Assembly (NCBI GenBank): GCA_015179045.1
Contig: WHUZ01000018.1
Location: forward strand, 682,001-746,000
Reading direction: 5' to 3'
Length of the DNA: 64,000 bases
Source of the DNA: Kalaharituber pfeilii
Taxonomy: Eukaryota > Ascomycota > Pezizomycetes > Pezizales > Pezizaceae
Of the stretch, positions 26,091-38,903 are shown piece after piece. The notes beneath the pieces were generated by a model. The model was not told the DNA's origin. It did not search any database and saw nothing but the letters and a program-made list of their open reading frames with translations. The stretch's first letter is position 1, and every line of letters begins with the position of its first letter. Both the position numbers and the translations under genes were made by a program.

Positions 26091-27777
26091 CTATACCATT
26101 ATGATACCTCAAAGCATTGTGATTATTGCCTGTTTTTGTACCTATTTTTAACTAAATCATGTGTTTCGGGAGTATGGGGAGCATTTACTTGATGTATCTT
26201 ATCCCTCCCCAACTTTCCCGAATTGCCATTGTGTTTATAATATCAGTGTTTTTCATTAATTTCATTTTTTCTTTTAGCACTCTTTCCTGGCATTTACATT
26301 TATACCACCATCTAACTCGATTATTGTTTACCATGGTTTCTTTGAATATACTGTTGGTGTCTTGTATATTTGGAATAGGAATTGAAGGAGGAGTTGAGAC
26401 GACCAAGTGAGAGAGTGACATGGTACTTGTCGAGGATGAGGACGACAATGACTTTCAAGGCTCTGATTTATAAAAGTATATCTAAGAGGAGCTGAAGACG
26501 AGTGAGGGAAAAAAGTGGGTTCTCTGAGCTATTGTTGGTGAGACGTACTACATTGCATGTTTTTGTTTTTTTTTTGCTGCTGAGAAAATACATCAAGTTT
26601 ACCTTCAATTTCCTTTGTTGTCTTTGGGGTGAGCGAGTGGGGTGAGTGCGGGAGTGAGTGTATAGAGCAACTCATTGGTAACCTCGCTTGAATGTACTGC
26701 TGGATTCATTATAGACAGCCTGGGAGAATTGTGGGGTACACTCCAGCTCCGGGAACTTTCGAATATATAGAGGAAGTAAAAGTGCCAAGTTATGTCATCT
26801 TATTCTCTGGAAACCTGACGATGTCCCTGAAAAAAACACAAACGGAGAACTTGGCTGGTACTTAGTTCTTGCAGAGAGAGAGCTACATAGACATTTCGGG
26901 AAACTATAGAACGAAGACTTACTCAATAAAAGCAAAAAATTATTTTTATTCTAAAGTATTGTGTGCTTAAGTTTACTAGTTTCTGAGCTGCAATGATTCT
27001 GTGCAGTTTCGCATGTCATGTACGGTAATCTACTTACCCTCATCAATTTTGGGTTCTTTTTTCCACGTTTTCCCCCAATATCAGTCAACTGGATTATTTA
27101 CACATAAGTAGGTAAGTATGGCAGCAAATTGACCTGGAGTAAGTACTTTTCTCGATCCTCTCCTCTCCCCCTCATCTCGCACCACAGTCCTCCCCTCGTT
27201 GACACAAATACCTATTGAGAATTTTCCGGCAAAAAAGAAAAAAAAATTAGAGTGTCCTCATCCTCCCAACCTTGACTAAATCTCCCGAACTGGTCCTCGT
27301 GTCTCACCCGGGAACCCCCCCCCCCCCAGGGACACCTCCTAGATTTTCAATTTGTCAACAAGCAAGGCACATATGTTGGGCTAGGGTTAAGCATCATAGC
27401 ATCCCCGTGTACCAAAGCGAACCAAGCAAGCACCACTGAATGCAGAATCTCACCACCAAAACTTGAAGGAATCTGGAGGGAAAGAAGAAAAAGAATACTG
27501 ACAACATCCACCTAACGTATTGAGAATAAGAGCACAATGGAATAAAAAAGGTAGGATATGGAAAAACAGTAAAATAACTAGATGAAGCAAAGAGAAACAA
27601 GAATAAGTAAAAAAAGTTAATGTAAGTATCTCAATCAACTTTCCACAAAACACCCAGCACTCCAACTCCAAACTACCATCTATATAACCCCTCACCAGCC
27701 ATATAAACACACCAACCCCAACTGATTCCATTCCTATGCTTTATGGTCAAGTACCAAAATATACTCCCAACATCGAT
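26091..27777. other. Intergenic region
   Basis: AT-rich 3' flanks of two convergent genes. It includes a C13 run (27315-27327) in a C-rich block. No gene or RNA recognised. Confidence 0.5.
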
Positions 27778-28760
27778 CTACTCATATAAGCGCGCCAATA
27801 GCACATATCCACATAGCAGTACCATCGCGCATAACCATTTGTGTCTCCTCACCCAACTCTCACCACCTTTGACCACGGCCCCGGCTGTGCCTGCGGCAGT
27901 AGATGTTCCGGTAGCTTGTAACGTCGCTACCTGCCTTCTTCGTAGTTGAGTTCCGTCTTGTAATAGTGCTGGCTGCGGGCCCGAATTTTGGGTGCGCGCA
28001 TTTGATGGCGTATTCGACGACGAATCCACAGCCGGTGGTTCTGGAGACAGTGCGATGCCCGTTTGGATATTGACCCTCCTTTCCTTCATCCACTTCCAAT
28101 TCTCCTCGTCCACCTCCGGGAACTCTAATCGGAAACGCTCCCCCCCGTCGCCTGTGCGAACAACATTACTTGACGCCCTTCTTACCGGCGCATAAACTGA
28201 GTCCTTCCATCCTCCATCCTCCTTCAAATCTGCATACGTCCTATCTGTACATGTGCCTCCTCCAGTCGAATTCCACCACCTTGATCTCACCGCAAGCATC
28301 TTTCTTTCATTCTCGCCCATGCTAACAGACCCTGTCGTCATCTCTTCGCTCGTCATAAAGCTTAGGAGGCCGATGAGGATAGTGCTAACTTCCCAGGCAG
28401 GGTTGAAAGATTTGGGGTGGAAGTCGGATATGCTGAGACACAGGCGAGTGTTGGTTTGGAAGCGGCCGGAGGGGGTCATCATTCGGATGGCAGGGGGCTT
28501 GAAGGGGTAGTCGGAAGGGAAGACAAGCGTTCCCCAATATTGGCCGTCGTGGTAGGGCGTGTTGGGCGGGCCTGTGAGGAGGTAGTGCCATCTTGGGCAG
28601 TGTTGTTAGCTGAAGAGTTATATAACAGGGAAATCAGACGGAGAAGTGCTTACTCCAGAATGTTGTGCTCACTTGGATGGGCTTGGATGAATGGCGGCGG
28701 GTTCTCTTGAATCGACTTGTATTCCCTTATAAGCCGCTTGTTCGCAGCTTTGGTCGCCAT
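27778..28760 (-). CDS. UBC6: Ubiquitin-conjugating enzyme E2 6, ER tail-anchored
   Basis: E2 enzyme of ER-associated degradation that works with Doa10/MARCH6-type ligases on the cytosolic face of the ER. Exons 28760-28654 and 28591-27778 give 306 aa. The UBC fold is clear: ATKAANKRLIREYKSIQENP at the start, WHYLLTGPPNTPYHDGQYWG, FPSDYPFKPPAIRMMTPSGRF, then NTRLCLSISDFHP with the catalytic Cys, and FNPAWEVSTILIGLLSFMT. A Ser/Pro-rich linker follows and the protein ends with a single hydrophobic helix (WLCAMVLLCGYVLLARL), the tail anchor expected of Ubc6. The start ATG at 28760 fits the family N-terminus. Confidence 0.95.
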
Positions 28761-29853
28761 GCTGATGGATTGACGTCCGAGGTACTAGCTCTTGGTGCCT
28801 GGCGAAGTCAAGAAAGGGATAGAGCCTTGGTGATGTATTTCTGAATTAGTGACAATGTGTTTTAGTGTTAACTTAATTAAGTTTTAACTTTGATGTGAGT
28901 TACTTTATGAATCCAGGTGATCCAGGTGGGAAGAATGTGCTGAGACCTTAGCTCAAGTCCCTTTGGTACCGGCTGCTCTAGGTTATAGGAGTACCAATCC
29001 TATGGTAGGCCTGTCGGGTACTGGGCAAAAGAGAGAGGAGATGGCCGCTGGGGAAGGAGTGAATGAGTTGGGGGAAATAAAATAGCTGGGCCTGAAAAGT
29101 GCAGCGACACCGATCAAGTTGTGTAACTCTTGGGGGGGGGGGGGGGTGGAATGATATAAACGTAAGTACTAAAGCAAGGCACAGTGGCGGGAAATGAGGG
29201 AGAGGAGTCAAGGGTGAGTAAGCCGTGTGCTGAGCGGGAATGGGGAGGCTAGGCTGGGCTGGGTTGGGCTGGGCGGGCTGGGCTGGCTGGGGCTTGAGGG
29301 TGGGGGGCAGAGGGGAGTGGAGGGGAGTGGAGGGGAGTTGAGGGGATCTGCTGCTGCATGCTGCTGCGTGCTCTCGCGCCGATTGGGCGATCTGCAACGG
29401 GTGGGTCGATTGGCGCCCGCGCGGAGGGAGGGCGGTGAGAGCCGCAGAGTATGCGGCTAGAAATGGCCCGGGGGAAGGTCCGTCATTTCTAAAATATTTG
29501 TTAGTATATATACTTGAATATAAAGTGTGAGTGATACATACTTTTTTTTTTTTTTTTAATATCATGACTCGCGTGCCACCCTGTGGGCTATGGCGAGGAT
29601 TTTGGTACGTGATACATACTTGACCAAAGTCGTAGACCGCTGCTGTTTAAAATTCTAGATGTATGGAAGATTCTACTCATTTGAATACTCAACCAATCTG
29701 GTAAACGCTGGCCTGGACCGTGAAATTCTGGGCCTGTTGGATTCATTGACATCACTTGGTTATTTCTTTTCCTTCTTCGCCTTTGTTATTCCTTTTACTT
29801 CCTCATGTACTTAATCTCACCATACCCCACAGGGCGGCATGTTAGTAATGATA

Positions 29854-29885
<32 letters not shown>

Positions 29886-32131
29886 GAAAAATTCCCTTAC
29901 TGTGGCAGAAGTGGAGTATGGTTGTTCTCGTTTGTGTTTTACCTCTTGAGTGAGTGAAGACGGTATGATACCACAGCGCAGGCCTGAGAAGTACCGCGGC
30001 CCGGTGCAGATCACGGCGGCCTTGCATTGCACGGCCGTCTCTACAGTGCTAGCAAGGCCGTTTTCATGCACCCAAAAATACCCCCCCCATTTACGGTTAT
30101 CGCAGCACTGTCGAACCTCTGGCAGTCAGCCCCAGCCCCATTAGGCCCACCAAAGAATATCCAATTACAATTCTCTCGCTGTCCCTTTCACTCCCCCCCC
30201 CCCGCAGCATGACGCAGGGACTCCTGAGATTGCTCTCATGCAGCATGGCCAATTGCAACTTCTTGTCACATGCGTGTCACTTAATCAAGAAGGGAAAAAA
30301 AAAAAAAAGTTATATATTAATCCTAAAGACACATTTCTCGTTTCCCAAGCATAAAACCGGCAGTGGATGTTGACGCTCTTCTCCACGATTGCCGAACCAC
30401 ATTCTATTGTACAGGAACGCTTCATGCATGAAGAGGCTACAGGAACCAATATTAATACGCAACTCAACGCCGGTCCGAAAAAGACAATAATACCAGACCA
30501 CAGGAAGAAACACAGGCTATTATGCACTCTTTCATAGCGTGACCACCAATAGTCTCCCGCGGTCATGAAGTCACTGCGTGGGAACATACTATTATCCTTG
30601 CTGAGATTCAGGCACCTGGGAACGTTTCTGACGAAATACTGAGCTAGTTGAGGATGTATATAGAAGGTAGTTTATGGAATTAGAAATTAATAAGTTGAGC
30701 TTCAAACATCAGAGTGCTAAATTGCAATAGCTTTCCCTTACACCGAGTTGCATCACTGAGCCAAAACAATAAGAACTTTTGCTGTTTCTAATCTCGCAAA
30801 ATACATCCTTTCACTACTCCTTACTGACTCCTAATCCTGGTCCACGACTAACGAGCTTCCAGATAACTAGCATACTCGTATGATTTAATCACGATTCATT
30901 AAACACTGCGATAATGCATACACTAGCAGGTATCGATACCAGAAATATCCAAAAATTGTCATGTCCAGCGTATTCGAATATGAAACTTTCCCCTTTCTCC
31001 GAGTGACCCCCCCCCCTTTTTTTTTTTTTTTTTTTGGGACGAATACTTACACCGAATGTTTACACCGATTACTTGCCATATTCACATGTAAAAAGTTTGG
31101 ATTAAGTATCCAGGCAAGTATCTGCATAATGCGCTGTGATAGCCTCAGGCAGGGACTGTTGGTAGAGCTGCAAGATTGGGCAAGAAAAATGGTTTACATA
31201 CGCTATTTCCTACTCATCAAATCCGATGGGCGGTTCATTCGGATATGCTTGACAATCATGTCGGACATATCCTACGAATATTCGCAAGTACATGTTCCGG
31301 AATATTGCAGGCCTCCCCCTCAAATACTTGTTTATTTATATCGTGATCTGTCGGTGTAGGTTTTTGTGACCAATAAGTATTCGCGATTTTTTTCATGTCC
31401 CACAGTATGTCCCCTACTCTCTCTTGCCTCAAGACCTCTATCAAGCAGTCTCTCAAGACTGTAGCCTCTCAAGTCCTACAATCGCATTACCCCCACCTCA
31501 TCAACCCGGTTACCCTGAATTCAATTCCCCTCCCGCGAGCACCCACCCCACAACCGTTACCACCTAACTAACCCAACCAGACTACCCACTCGAACACCAG
31601 CCACGATTGCTAAATAAAATTCCAATGTTTTATTTTTTTCGTACGCCATTGATGAACCGAGATGCCTAAGAAAAACTCTCTCTCTGTACGAACACATACG
31701 TAAGGTGCTTGATCCTCACAACGTCCTGAGCCTATAAAGTCCTTTCCTCGTCCTGTACCAGGGGTAGCTGCCGCTATCGTATGTGCCCCCAGGCAAGTAC
31801 TTGTAGTATGCACCCCTTCGCTACATCGTCTCTCCCAAATCCTTGCGGCCAATATCTCCTGTTCTGCCATGCCTTCGTGGGCTTTCAACTCGAAACACTA
31901 AACGGAAAATAGATAAAACAAAAATAAAAAAATATCCAAGTCTTTATTTCGCAAGGAAGAAAGTGGGGATGAATGATAATGACGACAGGAAACTTCATGC
32001 AAAGAGACTACAATTCCAAAAGCAGGTTCCAAAGCAGAGATACACAGAACCCTTCCAATGCTTTGCGACTCCATACTTACCAACTCAGCACAAAACCTTT
32101 TTTTCATTCATCCCAGATCACTGACCCCATT
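28761..32131. other. Gene-poor region rich in homopolymers
   Basis: No supported gene; the longest frames (28978-29565 minus, 30961-31359 plus) run through homopolymers and look accidental. Notable runs: G15 at 29132-29146, T18 directly followed by A14 at 29854-29885, C11 near 30193, and C10 followed by T19 at 31007-31035. GGGCTGGGCTGG-type repeats lie at 29250-29290. An isolated AACCAGACTA motif is at 31575-31584. Confidence 0.55.
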
Positions 32132-34214
32132 TTACACTTCCTTCTTATACTCCCTATCCGTCTCCCTCCTTCTCTCCTCCACCGCCCTTTCCCCACCCTT
32201 CAATGCCTTCAATCCCCTCCTGACCCACCCTTCACTCACCCCCCGTTCCCCTCCAGCCTCCCACAACGCACTCATAAGCCCCAGCGCCGCGACAAACAAC
32301 ACCACGTCCCCGTTCCTTACCGGCTTCCACCACCCATGCTTGACGCCCGTTTTCCACAACGACACGAGCGCGAGGCGCGAGGCGTAGGTGAAAGCAGCCC
32401 GGCCGGCTGTCTGCGGTCGAGTTTTGGTACCTTCGCTTCCGGAGCTCGACGATGAAGGGGGCGAGGAAAAGGAAGGGGTGGAGGACGGTGAAGAATGTGG
32501 CGACGGCCATGTTGCATTCCCATACGCCTGCACAAACGCCCATAGACCTGCTACCGCGCCTGCCAGATACACTCTTCCCCCGCCCGTAGTCCCCACATTA
32601 CCTGGTAACATCCTCTGCATCGCGCACAGCACCCCCCACGAACCTCCCGCCGCACCCGTCACGAACGCCGCGCTTGCCGCAGCTCCCTTCAGTAGCCTCT
32701 TAGACGTGCAGACGGGGTTCTTGAGAAAGAGTTTGTAGCGGGGTAAGGATGCGACGAGGTATAGACAGAAGAAGAACTTGTACAGGCGAGGGAATTGGTG
32801 CAGAATGTGGTGGATGTAGGTTGTGAGGCAGGAGGGTTCACTGGGATGGGTGATGGCACAGTGCAAACGGGTGGTGAGAGGGTGGACTGTGTTGGTAATG
32901 GGGTGGAGAGGAGCAAGGGACGTGGGAAGGGGGGGAGTGGGGGAGAGGAGGGGCGAGGTGAATTTCCTATGTGAACGTTAGTGGTATTTGTCGTACAATC
33001 ATTTTGCGTCAAGTAGGAGAAAGATAGGGGAGCGGGTGACGTACGGATACCCCAAATTAGCCACATTCGCTACTCCATCTAGCACCTCGTACGTACCAGG
33101 CCACCGCAACCGGGCCGGATATGTATCCGGCCGCTGCGGAATGTATTGAGTGGAGTAGTTGAGTATGAACTTACCGGGCCCTTCAGGGAAACAGTCTCTG
33201 TCGAAGATGAGGGCATGGAAGAGCTGGGCTTGGGCAAGAGGGAAGAGAAGCCAGGAACCAAACCACTGATTGAGGTAGGCGAAGATGGGAGTTAGCAAAT
33301 CATTCCAATTATGTATATTGGATATGTGGGGCTTAATGGCTTACCCAGGGCCTATCACCAATAACCCCTCTATCCTCCGCAAGGTTCCATGCATACTCTA
33401 GCGCCTTGCACACCATCCACACTGCTATTCCCGAGCGCATCTCGCCCTCCGGATGGATTGCGAGCGCCAACCCCGCAAGGCTTGCGCCGAGGGCAGGCGA
33501 GAGACGGGACGTAAGCAGTCTTGTAGCTTTTGGATGGCGCTTTCTGAACGTTTTTGCGCTCGGCAGAAGTAAGTTCGATCTCAACGTTGTGAGGAATCGG
33601 GAAAGCAGCCTGTGCAGGAACAGGATGAGTGAAACCGAGAGCGCAGCCCTTGTGGACGGAGAATGGAATCTCGGGTACACAGGCCTGCGGACGACAATGC
33701 CCTTCCGGCGCTGCAACAGCCGGCCGATAGCTGCCCATGCCTCTAGTCCGGCCTTTGCCAGGATAAACGTGCGAATCGCGGCCCGGGTCGCACTGGGGAT
33801 AAAATCAAAGTCGTATTCGTCCTGCGGCCCACCAGGTCCCATTGCACCACCACCACCACTACTGCGATCACCGCTAGCACCAACTCCTACGTCCTCTGAT
33901 AAACTGCTTTTCCGTGCGGCGTGCTTGATCACTGCATCGAATTCCCGCCGGGAAGGGACGGCATTGGAAATGCGGCTCGGGGCGCGGAATTTTAGTATCT
34001 TGCGCAGGGCGGCGTATTCTTTGGGGGAGAGGATGTAGCGGAGGGAGAGGATGAAGCATTGGCGGGCACGAGAAGACGGAAGGTGGGGTGGTGAGGGGAG
34101 CGGGCCGGCGGTGGGGGCGGTGGGGGCGGGGGCGGAGGCAGGCACAGAACTGCCGCTGAGGATGGGGCCGCCGGCCGCAGGCGGAGGAGGCGGGTATGGG
34201 TGCGGGGAGGCCAT
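32132..34214 (-). CDS. TMEM135-like multi-pass membrane protein
   Basis: Three exons, 34214-33345, 33265-33045 and 32966-32132, join to 641 aa. After a Pro/Ala-rich start come several hydrophobic segments (TRAALSVSLILFLHRLLSRF, LGASLAGLALAIHP, IAVWMVCKALEYAWNLAE), then GVIGDRPW|WFGSWLLFPLAQAQL, FHALIFDRDCFPEGPGKFIL and LRWPGTYEVLDGVANVANLGYP. The C-terminal half has more membrane segments (FFFCLYLVASLPRY, VYLAGAVAGLWAFVQAYGN). This arrangement is the one I know from fungal proteins labelled TMEM135/PMP24-like. In animals TMEM135 is linked to peroxisomes and mitochondrial dynamics; a role here is inference. The clean splicing and long frame make coding status sure; the family name is less sure. 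Confidence 0.75.
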
Positions 34215-35633
34215 GGTGCTGGCTGGGCTGAGCTCTCGAGCCGATCAAGCAGTTAATCTTCAGTGGTCAACGAGATAAGCCGCTACCTGGGTGCGCACGA
34301 GGACGCAACTCGCGCTGCGGGCGTGTTTGCGCGGTGTGCACTCTGTCACTCTGCGGGCGCGCAGGCTGGAGCAGTCGGGCCTTCGATTTTGTTCCCTTGC
34401 GATGATGCTCCCGCGGCAGGGCAGGATATGATATGATACATGCAATGTGCGGGGGCGCTGGCAAAGGGGCGGTTGAGCAGCGTCGCATGCCGCCCCGGAG
34501 CAGCCGCTGCATCTTTCCTCGGCACAAGTGTTCGTTCTACGTGAGGCCAGGCGAATGGCACGTGGCCGGCACCCCACCAAGTGAGGATGCACACATGGAC
34601 GTCTCCACAGCACGCCGCGGGCCGGGGAGCATCCCGGGCTGAGAGCAAGGTAAGCAGTAAACTCGAGCTGCGGTCTACAGGTTCGTTTGATTCTCAACTC
34701 ATTCTTACGTCAAGCAACACTCTCGTGCAGCACTGAAGGGATTGGTTTGGCATGTAAGACCCCACCCGCCCGCCCCAGGTGCATGTCTTCACTCGTAGAG
34801 AACAGAGTATGGGCGACAAGGCACGGGCAGTTACTTCCCACGCGGGGAGGATTTCAGAGTCTCATTCACTCGTGAGAGTGATCGCTATAAGCACATCTTC
34901 GGCACAACTGCGGCAATGGGAACACCTTCCTGGGCAGGAGATGCAATGCTTGAGTTGCAATTTGACATCCGTGCTATGGGGCGGAGACCAGGTTTGCCTC
35001 TTGAGCGCAAGGTTGAAATGAGAAGAGGTAGTGTGAGCATTGGAAAAACGCATGCTCATGAGAGGGTGAGGGCAGAGGCGGGGGCCGAAGATTTCAAAGA
35101 ACGGTCCAGTTTGTATGAATTCGATCGCATACCCTAAGTAGGCAGGAATAGTTTAGTCCACCCCCCCTCCCTTTTGATGCAATGAGACCTATATAAAGCT
35201 TTTGCACTGTCGTTTCAAGCACGAGAGGCCCAATCGCACTGTCATTCTGAGCTCATACCCTTCCACTGGTGCTTTTATACTACCTAGGTCCACCACCATG
35301 CCCACCATCCAACTTTGATCCCTTTTGTAGTCTGGTTGCACTACTCCCAACCCTTTGATCCCAAAGCGGTCATCCTCAACGAGGTGATGAAAGCTGTTTG
35401 ATAATGTTGATGATCATGATGATATTCGTATCGGATTAGCAGGCCTGCATCTTTGATCCTGCAACTTTTTAAAGCCCCCAGCGAACCTAAACCAGCCCTG
35501 AAGATGTAATTCAAGAAATGACACAATAGAGGAAGACGAAAAGTAAATAAATAAGGAAACAAAAAAGACCCAGTTTATGAGTAAAAACCTGAAATACAGA
35601 AACACCAAATACCCATACAACACCGCCCAACAC
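34215..35633. other. Intergenic region, GC-rich on the left
   Basis: The left half (34215-34700) is GC-rich promoter-like DNA upstream of the TMEM135-like gene. The open frames at 34260-34697 and 34779-35137 overlap on both strands and match nothing. Micro-insertion copy 5 lies at 35313-35362. Confidence 0.5.
35313..35362 (+). repeat. Micro-insertion copy 5 (about 30 bp between 10-bp direct repeats)
   Basis: Perfect direct repeat CTTTGATCCC at 35313-35322 and 35353-35362 encloses 30 bp that contain TAGTCTGGTTGCAC (35328-35341), identical to the 14-bp insert of copy 3. The extra bases on both sides of the shared core differ from other copies. Confidence 0.55.
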
Positions 35634-36460
35634 CTACAACCTGCGACCCCTACGACCTCCCTTTCTCCTGGTGCTATCACTTGGAGACGGTGTGACATCC
35701 TCAATGCGACCAATTCTCATTCCGGAACGAGCCAGAGCTCGGAGGGCAGACTGAGCACCAGGGCCAGGGGTCTTTGTTCCATTGCCTGAAGAAGAAATTA
35801 GCAAAAGGATATGAGGGGATGCTGCGACTTGAGTCGCGATTTGAGTCGAGTACGAACCTCCGGTAGCACGGATCTTGATGTGGAGAGCAGTGATACCAAC
35901 ATCCTTGCATCGCTGTGCAACATCTTGGGCAGCCAACATGGCAGCGTACGGAGAAGACTCATCACGATCAGCCTTGACCTTCATACCACCAGTAACACGC
36001 ACAACGGTTTCCCGTCCGCTGTACTCCACATGAAAGATACGATCAGCCTTTGCTCATAATATGTACCACAAATCCACCTGATAGCATTTTCTCCACCACC
36101 ATTGCCCAATCCCTCCTCTTCACAGCCTATAGCTTGATTTCAACCGAGATGTCCTGGCATCCGTGGTGAAGAATAATTCGGGGTAACAGCTGGTACAAAC
36201 CTAAGATCGGTAACATGTACGAAGGTGTCATTGAATGAGGCAAATATCCGGGCCACCCCAAAGACGAGTTCACCTATCCGCAGACATCAATTCCTCAATT
36301 AGCAACTTGATCCTACAATCACTACCCTTGTCCAGCTCAAAAGCTGCCCACTGGCGTTTTCCATGTGGAACCGTGCCTATTCAGTCGTACCTTCACGGAT
36401 TTGGGGTCCGAGAGAGATATTCTCTTCCTTGCGCTCAACCTTCTTTCCCTTCGGAGGCAT
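35634..36460 (-). CDS. RPS14: 40S ribosomal protein S14 (uS11)
   Basis: Small-subunit ribosomal protein on the platform near the mRNA exit. Four exons join to 151 aa, the family length: 36460-36391, 36273-36201, 36018-35858 and 35785-35634. Sequence blocks: [100 protein letters not shown], then [20 protein letters not shown] and [20 protein letters not shown]. The third intron (35786-35857) contains no stop in the upstream frame, so exon 3 looks falsely longer in a simple ORF search. Confidence 0.97.
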
Positions 36461-37198
36461 ATTGATTTGGTATGTGGTGCTGGTGATATTCGGCGGGTCA
36501 ACTGGATCGTGGAGGGCTTTGTCGTTATTGGGCGTGAAAATGGTCGCACGTTCAAGACAATTGTCTAGTATTGTCAGGGTGCAGTTTGACAATGTTTGGT
36601 GGGGAAAAAGAAGCAGTCACATTAATACAATTCAAAGCTTTTACTTTTTGTGCGCTGATTAGTCACAACCTACCTTATTCATTGTTAGCTAGGTAACACG
36701 TGACGTGTTACTCACAAGAGCTACACAAATGGGCCGACTATCTGGAATTACGACGGGATTTAGTTGTGCCAATCAGATGAAAGAAAGGTGATATGATTGT
36801 CTGCTGAGGTTAGGCTCGTAACCAGGCGCTGACTATGCTGAGGTTACAAATGACATGAACTACTATCTAGATACATGCTACACGGGACAATTACTCTACA
36901 AAAACCAAGGAAGAGGCTCTGGGACGAGAGGGGAAAAAAAAAAAAAAAAAAAAAAAAAATTGACTGATTAAGAAATAGCGGCGCTGAAATTAGGAAAAAC
37001 GCAGATTCAATGTGGTTTGGAATGGCTATAGTGAATTTCAGTACATGAACCAAAGTGAAATCAAAAATCTCCTCCGCAAAATGTCCTGAATCCAAATTCC
37101 TGTCGGATCAGGTAATACTTGATCCAAATACACAATTGAGCAAACAAATTTCTATCAAAGAGCAAAAGGTCTAGAAGTCCTAGTTTACTGGGAGAAAC
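36461..37198. other. Intergenic region RPS14 upstream / coiled-coil gene downstream
   Basis: RPS14 promoter on the left, with polypyrimidine on the coding strand. An A26 run lies at 36934-36959. Nothing else recognised. Confidence 0.5.
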
Positions 37199-38903
37199 TT
37201 ATCCTCGTCTCAAATGGTTACTATGACCCCAATTTTCTCCCCGAGTCCTTTTATGGAATCTTGTATATCTATCACCCCTTTGAATTCCGTAGACATATCC
37301 ATTGGAGAGCATTTTTCCTTTCTTCTTCTGTAGCGGTATAGGACTGCCGTTCAATATCATGGTTTCTATTTCACTATCATTAAGAGAGGTAGTTTCCTCT
37401 TCATCTGCATTAGCGCTCAGGGTTGAATCACTTGACAGCTTGCGCTTTTTGCCCTGAGGAGGTGGTGGTGTCTGTGGAATTGTAACTTCGTGCTCTATAG
37501 TGGTTGCCTTATGTGAACTTGCGGGGCCTGTAACTGGACTAGTGTACTTGGGAGTTCCTAAGAATCCCGCTGCAGAGACTTTTTTGCTCACGGGGGTTGC
37601 CGCAACAGAATTGCTACCTTTGCCTGCCGGAGCGGTTTGCGCCTCCTTTCCACCACGCCTAGGGGTTTTTGGCGTCCTTGAAGTCGAGGGTTGTGGTCCT
37701 GGAAGGTTCCTAGATTGACTGAGCGGTGTTGTAGGGACCGTGGTCGAAAGCCGTCTTACAGGGGTGGTTGCTCGAGGGGTGATCTGGGTAAAAGCGGTAC
37801 GTGGGGTATGGGGTTCTGACAGCCCTTCTTGTGAAAGAACTTGACTTGCCAGCATCCCAAGAGTAGCAAGAGCATCCTCTTCCTTTCGGCGTGGGGTATC
37901 AATGGGCCTGGAATGTGGTGTTCGAGTATGCTTTTCAGGGTTGAGAGAAGAGGAGAGCACATTGGTGGCAGATGAACGCAGCGGTGTGGGTTGATAGTGC
38001 CGCGGTTGCTCATGATAGTGTGAAGGATAGTCTCGTACTGATGGACTGCTTTCCTCTTGACCATGAACGTTTGTCCTCCGGTCATAATTTTCCTCATAGC
38101 GGTATTCATCCACAGCAGGTCCATATCCAATGTCTGCTTCCATGTCTCTAATCCTATGCTGTCTATTCTCTCTTATTCGCTTCTTCAACCGGTCATTTTC
38201 CTGCCTAAGCTCATTGAGTTCCTCCCTGGTATCTCTTAAAAGCGTTTTTGGCTCTTCGCAGCCGTTTCTTGTACATTTCAACCATTTCTTCTAGTTCAAA
38301 TCGCTGCTGATCAGCCATGCTAGAACCATCTTTTCTTAGAACCTCTACCTCCCGTTTTGTAATCTCGCTCTCCACAAGGTGCCTTTGCATCGCCTCATTT
38401 GTCTCTATTGTGAGAAGACGATGCTGGAAAGTGTAATGTGCGGCTTTCGTACGGGCTTCTGAAAGGGAGCTCGACAGTCTCGTGAGCAGAGCGTTTGATT
38501 GCAGGAGCTTTTCGCGGAGAGTAGGGGAGTCGAATGCTGCGATTTCCGAGGGATATAAGGTTTGCCATACTTCCTCCTGCTTCAAAAATAGTTGGCTGCT
38601 GCTAGCATGAGGCGTAGCGGCAGTGTCGAGGTTTGTGTTGGCGGGTGTACTAGCCGTGACACTAGTCGCGCTTGTAGCGGTGGTCTCACGAAGAAACCGG
38701 GATGAAGGCGGGTGTGGGGGGGAGCCTCGCGCAGCGGTTGCGGGGCAGTTGCGGCGTGGGGTGAGCGGAGACAGAGAAACGACGTGTTGCTGGTGGTAGG
38801 GCTGCTGGTCCCATGGGTAAGTACTCCCTCCCGATCGAAGCGGAGTCCTGTGCTCCATCTCTGGGGGCGACGAGGGAGGCGAGGGCGTACGCGGGGTGGC
38901 CAT
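37199..38903 (-). CDS. Uncharacterised coiled-coil protein (one-base frameshift)
   Basis: Two overlapping frames form one gene. From ATG at 38903 the first frame gives a Ser/Pro-rich disordered start (MATPRTPSPPSSPPEMEHRT) and a helical region (VWQTLYPSEIAAFDSPTLRE, LVESEITKREVEVLRKDGSS, ELEEMVEMYKKRLRRAK). The second frame continues the same helix (LLRDTREELNELRQENDRLK) and a long disordered, basic tail to the stop at 37199. The switch falls at a TTTTT run (AAAAA on the coding strand) at 38245-38249; removing one base gives an uninterrupted 567-aa protein. There is no room for an intron. The chain looks like a coiled coil between disordered arms, as in spindle-pole, septation or scaffold proteins. 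I do not recognise the family and assign no function. Confidence 0.7.

Noticed and set aside
28978..29565. 195-codon minus-strand frame rich in Pro, Leu and Ser
   Set aside because: It starts in a poly-A/T run and follows simple-sequence composition; no family or splice support.
30961..31359. 132-codon plus-strand frame
   Set aside because: Crosses the C10-T19 homopolymer (polyPro-polyPhe) and matches nothing.
33406..34038. 210-codon plus-strand frame
   Set aside because: Lies opposite the first exon of the TMEM135-like gene and is its shadow.
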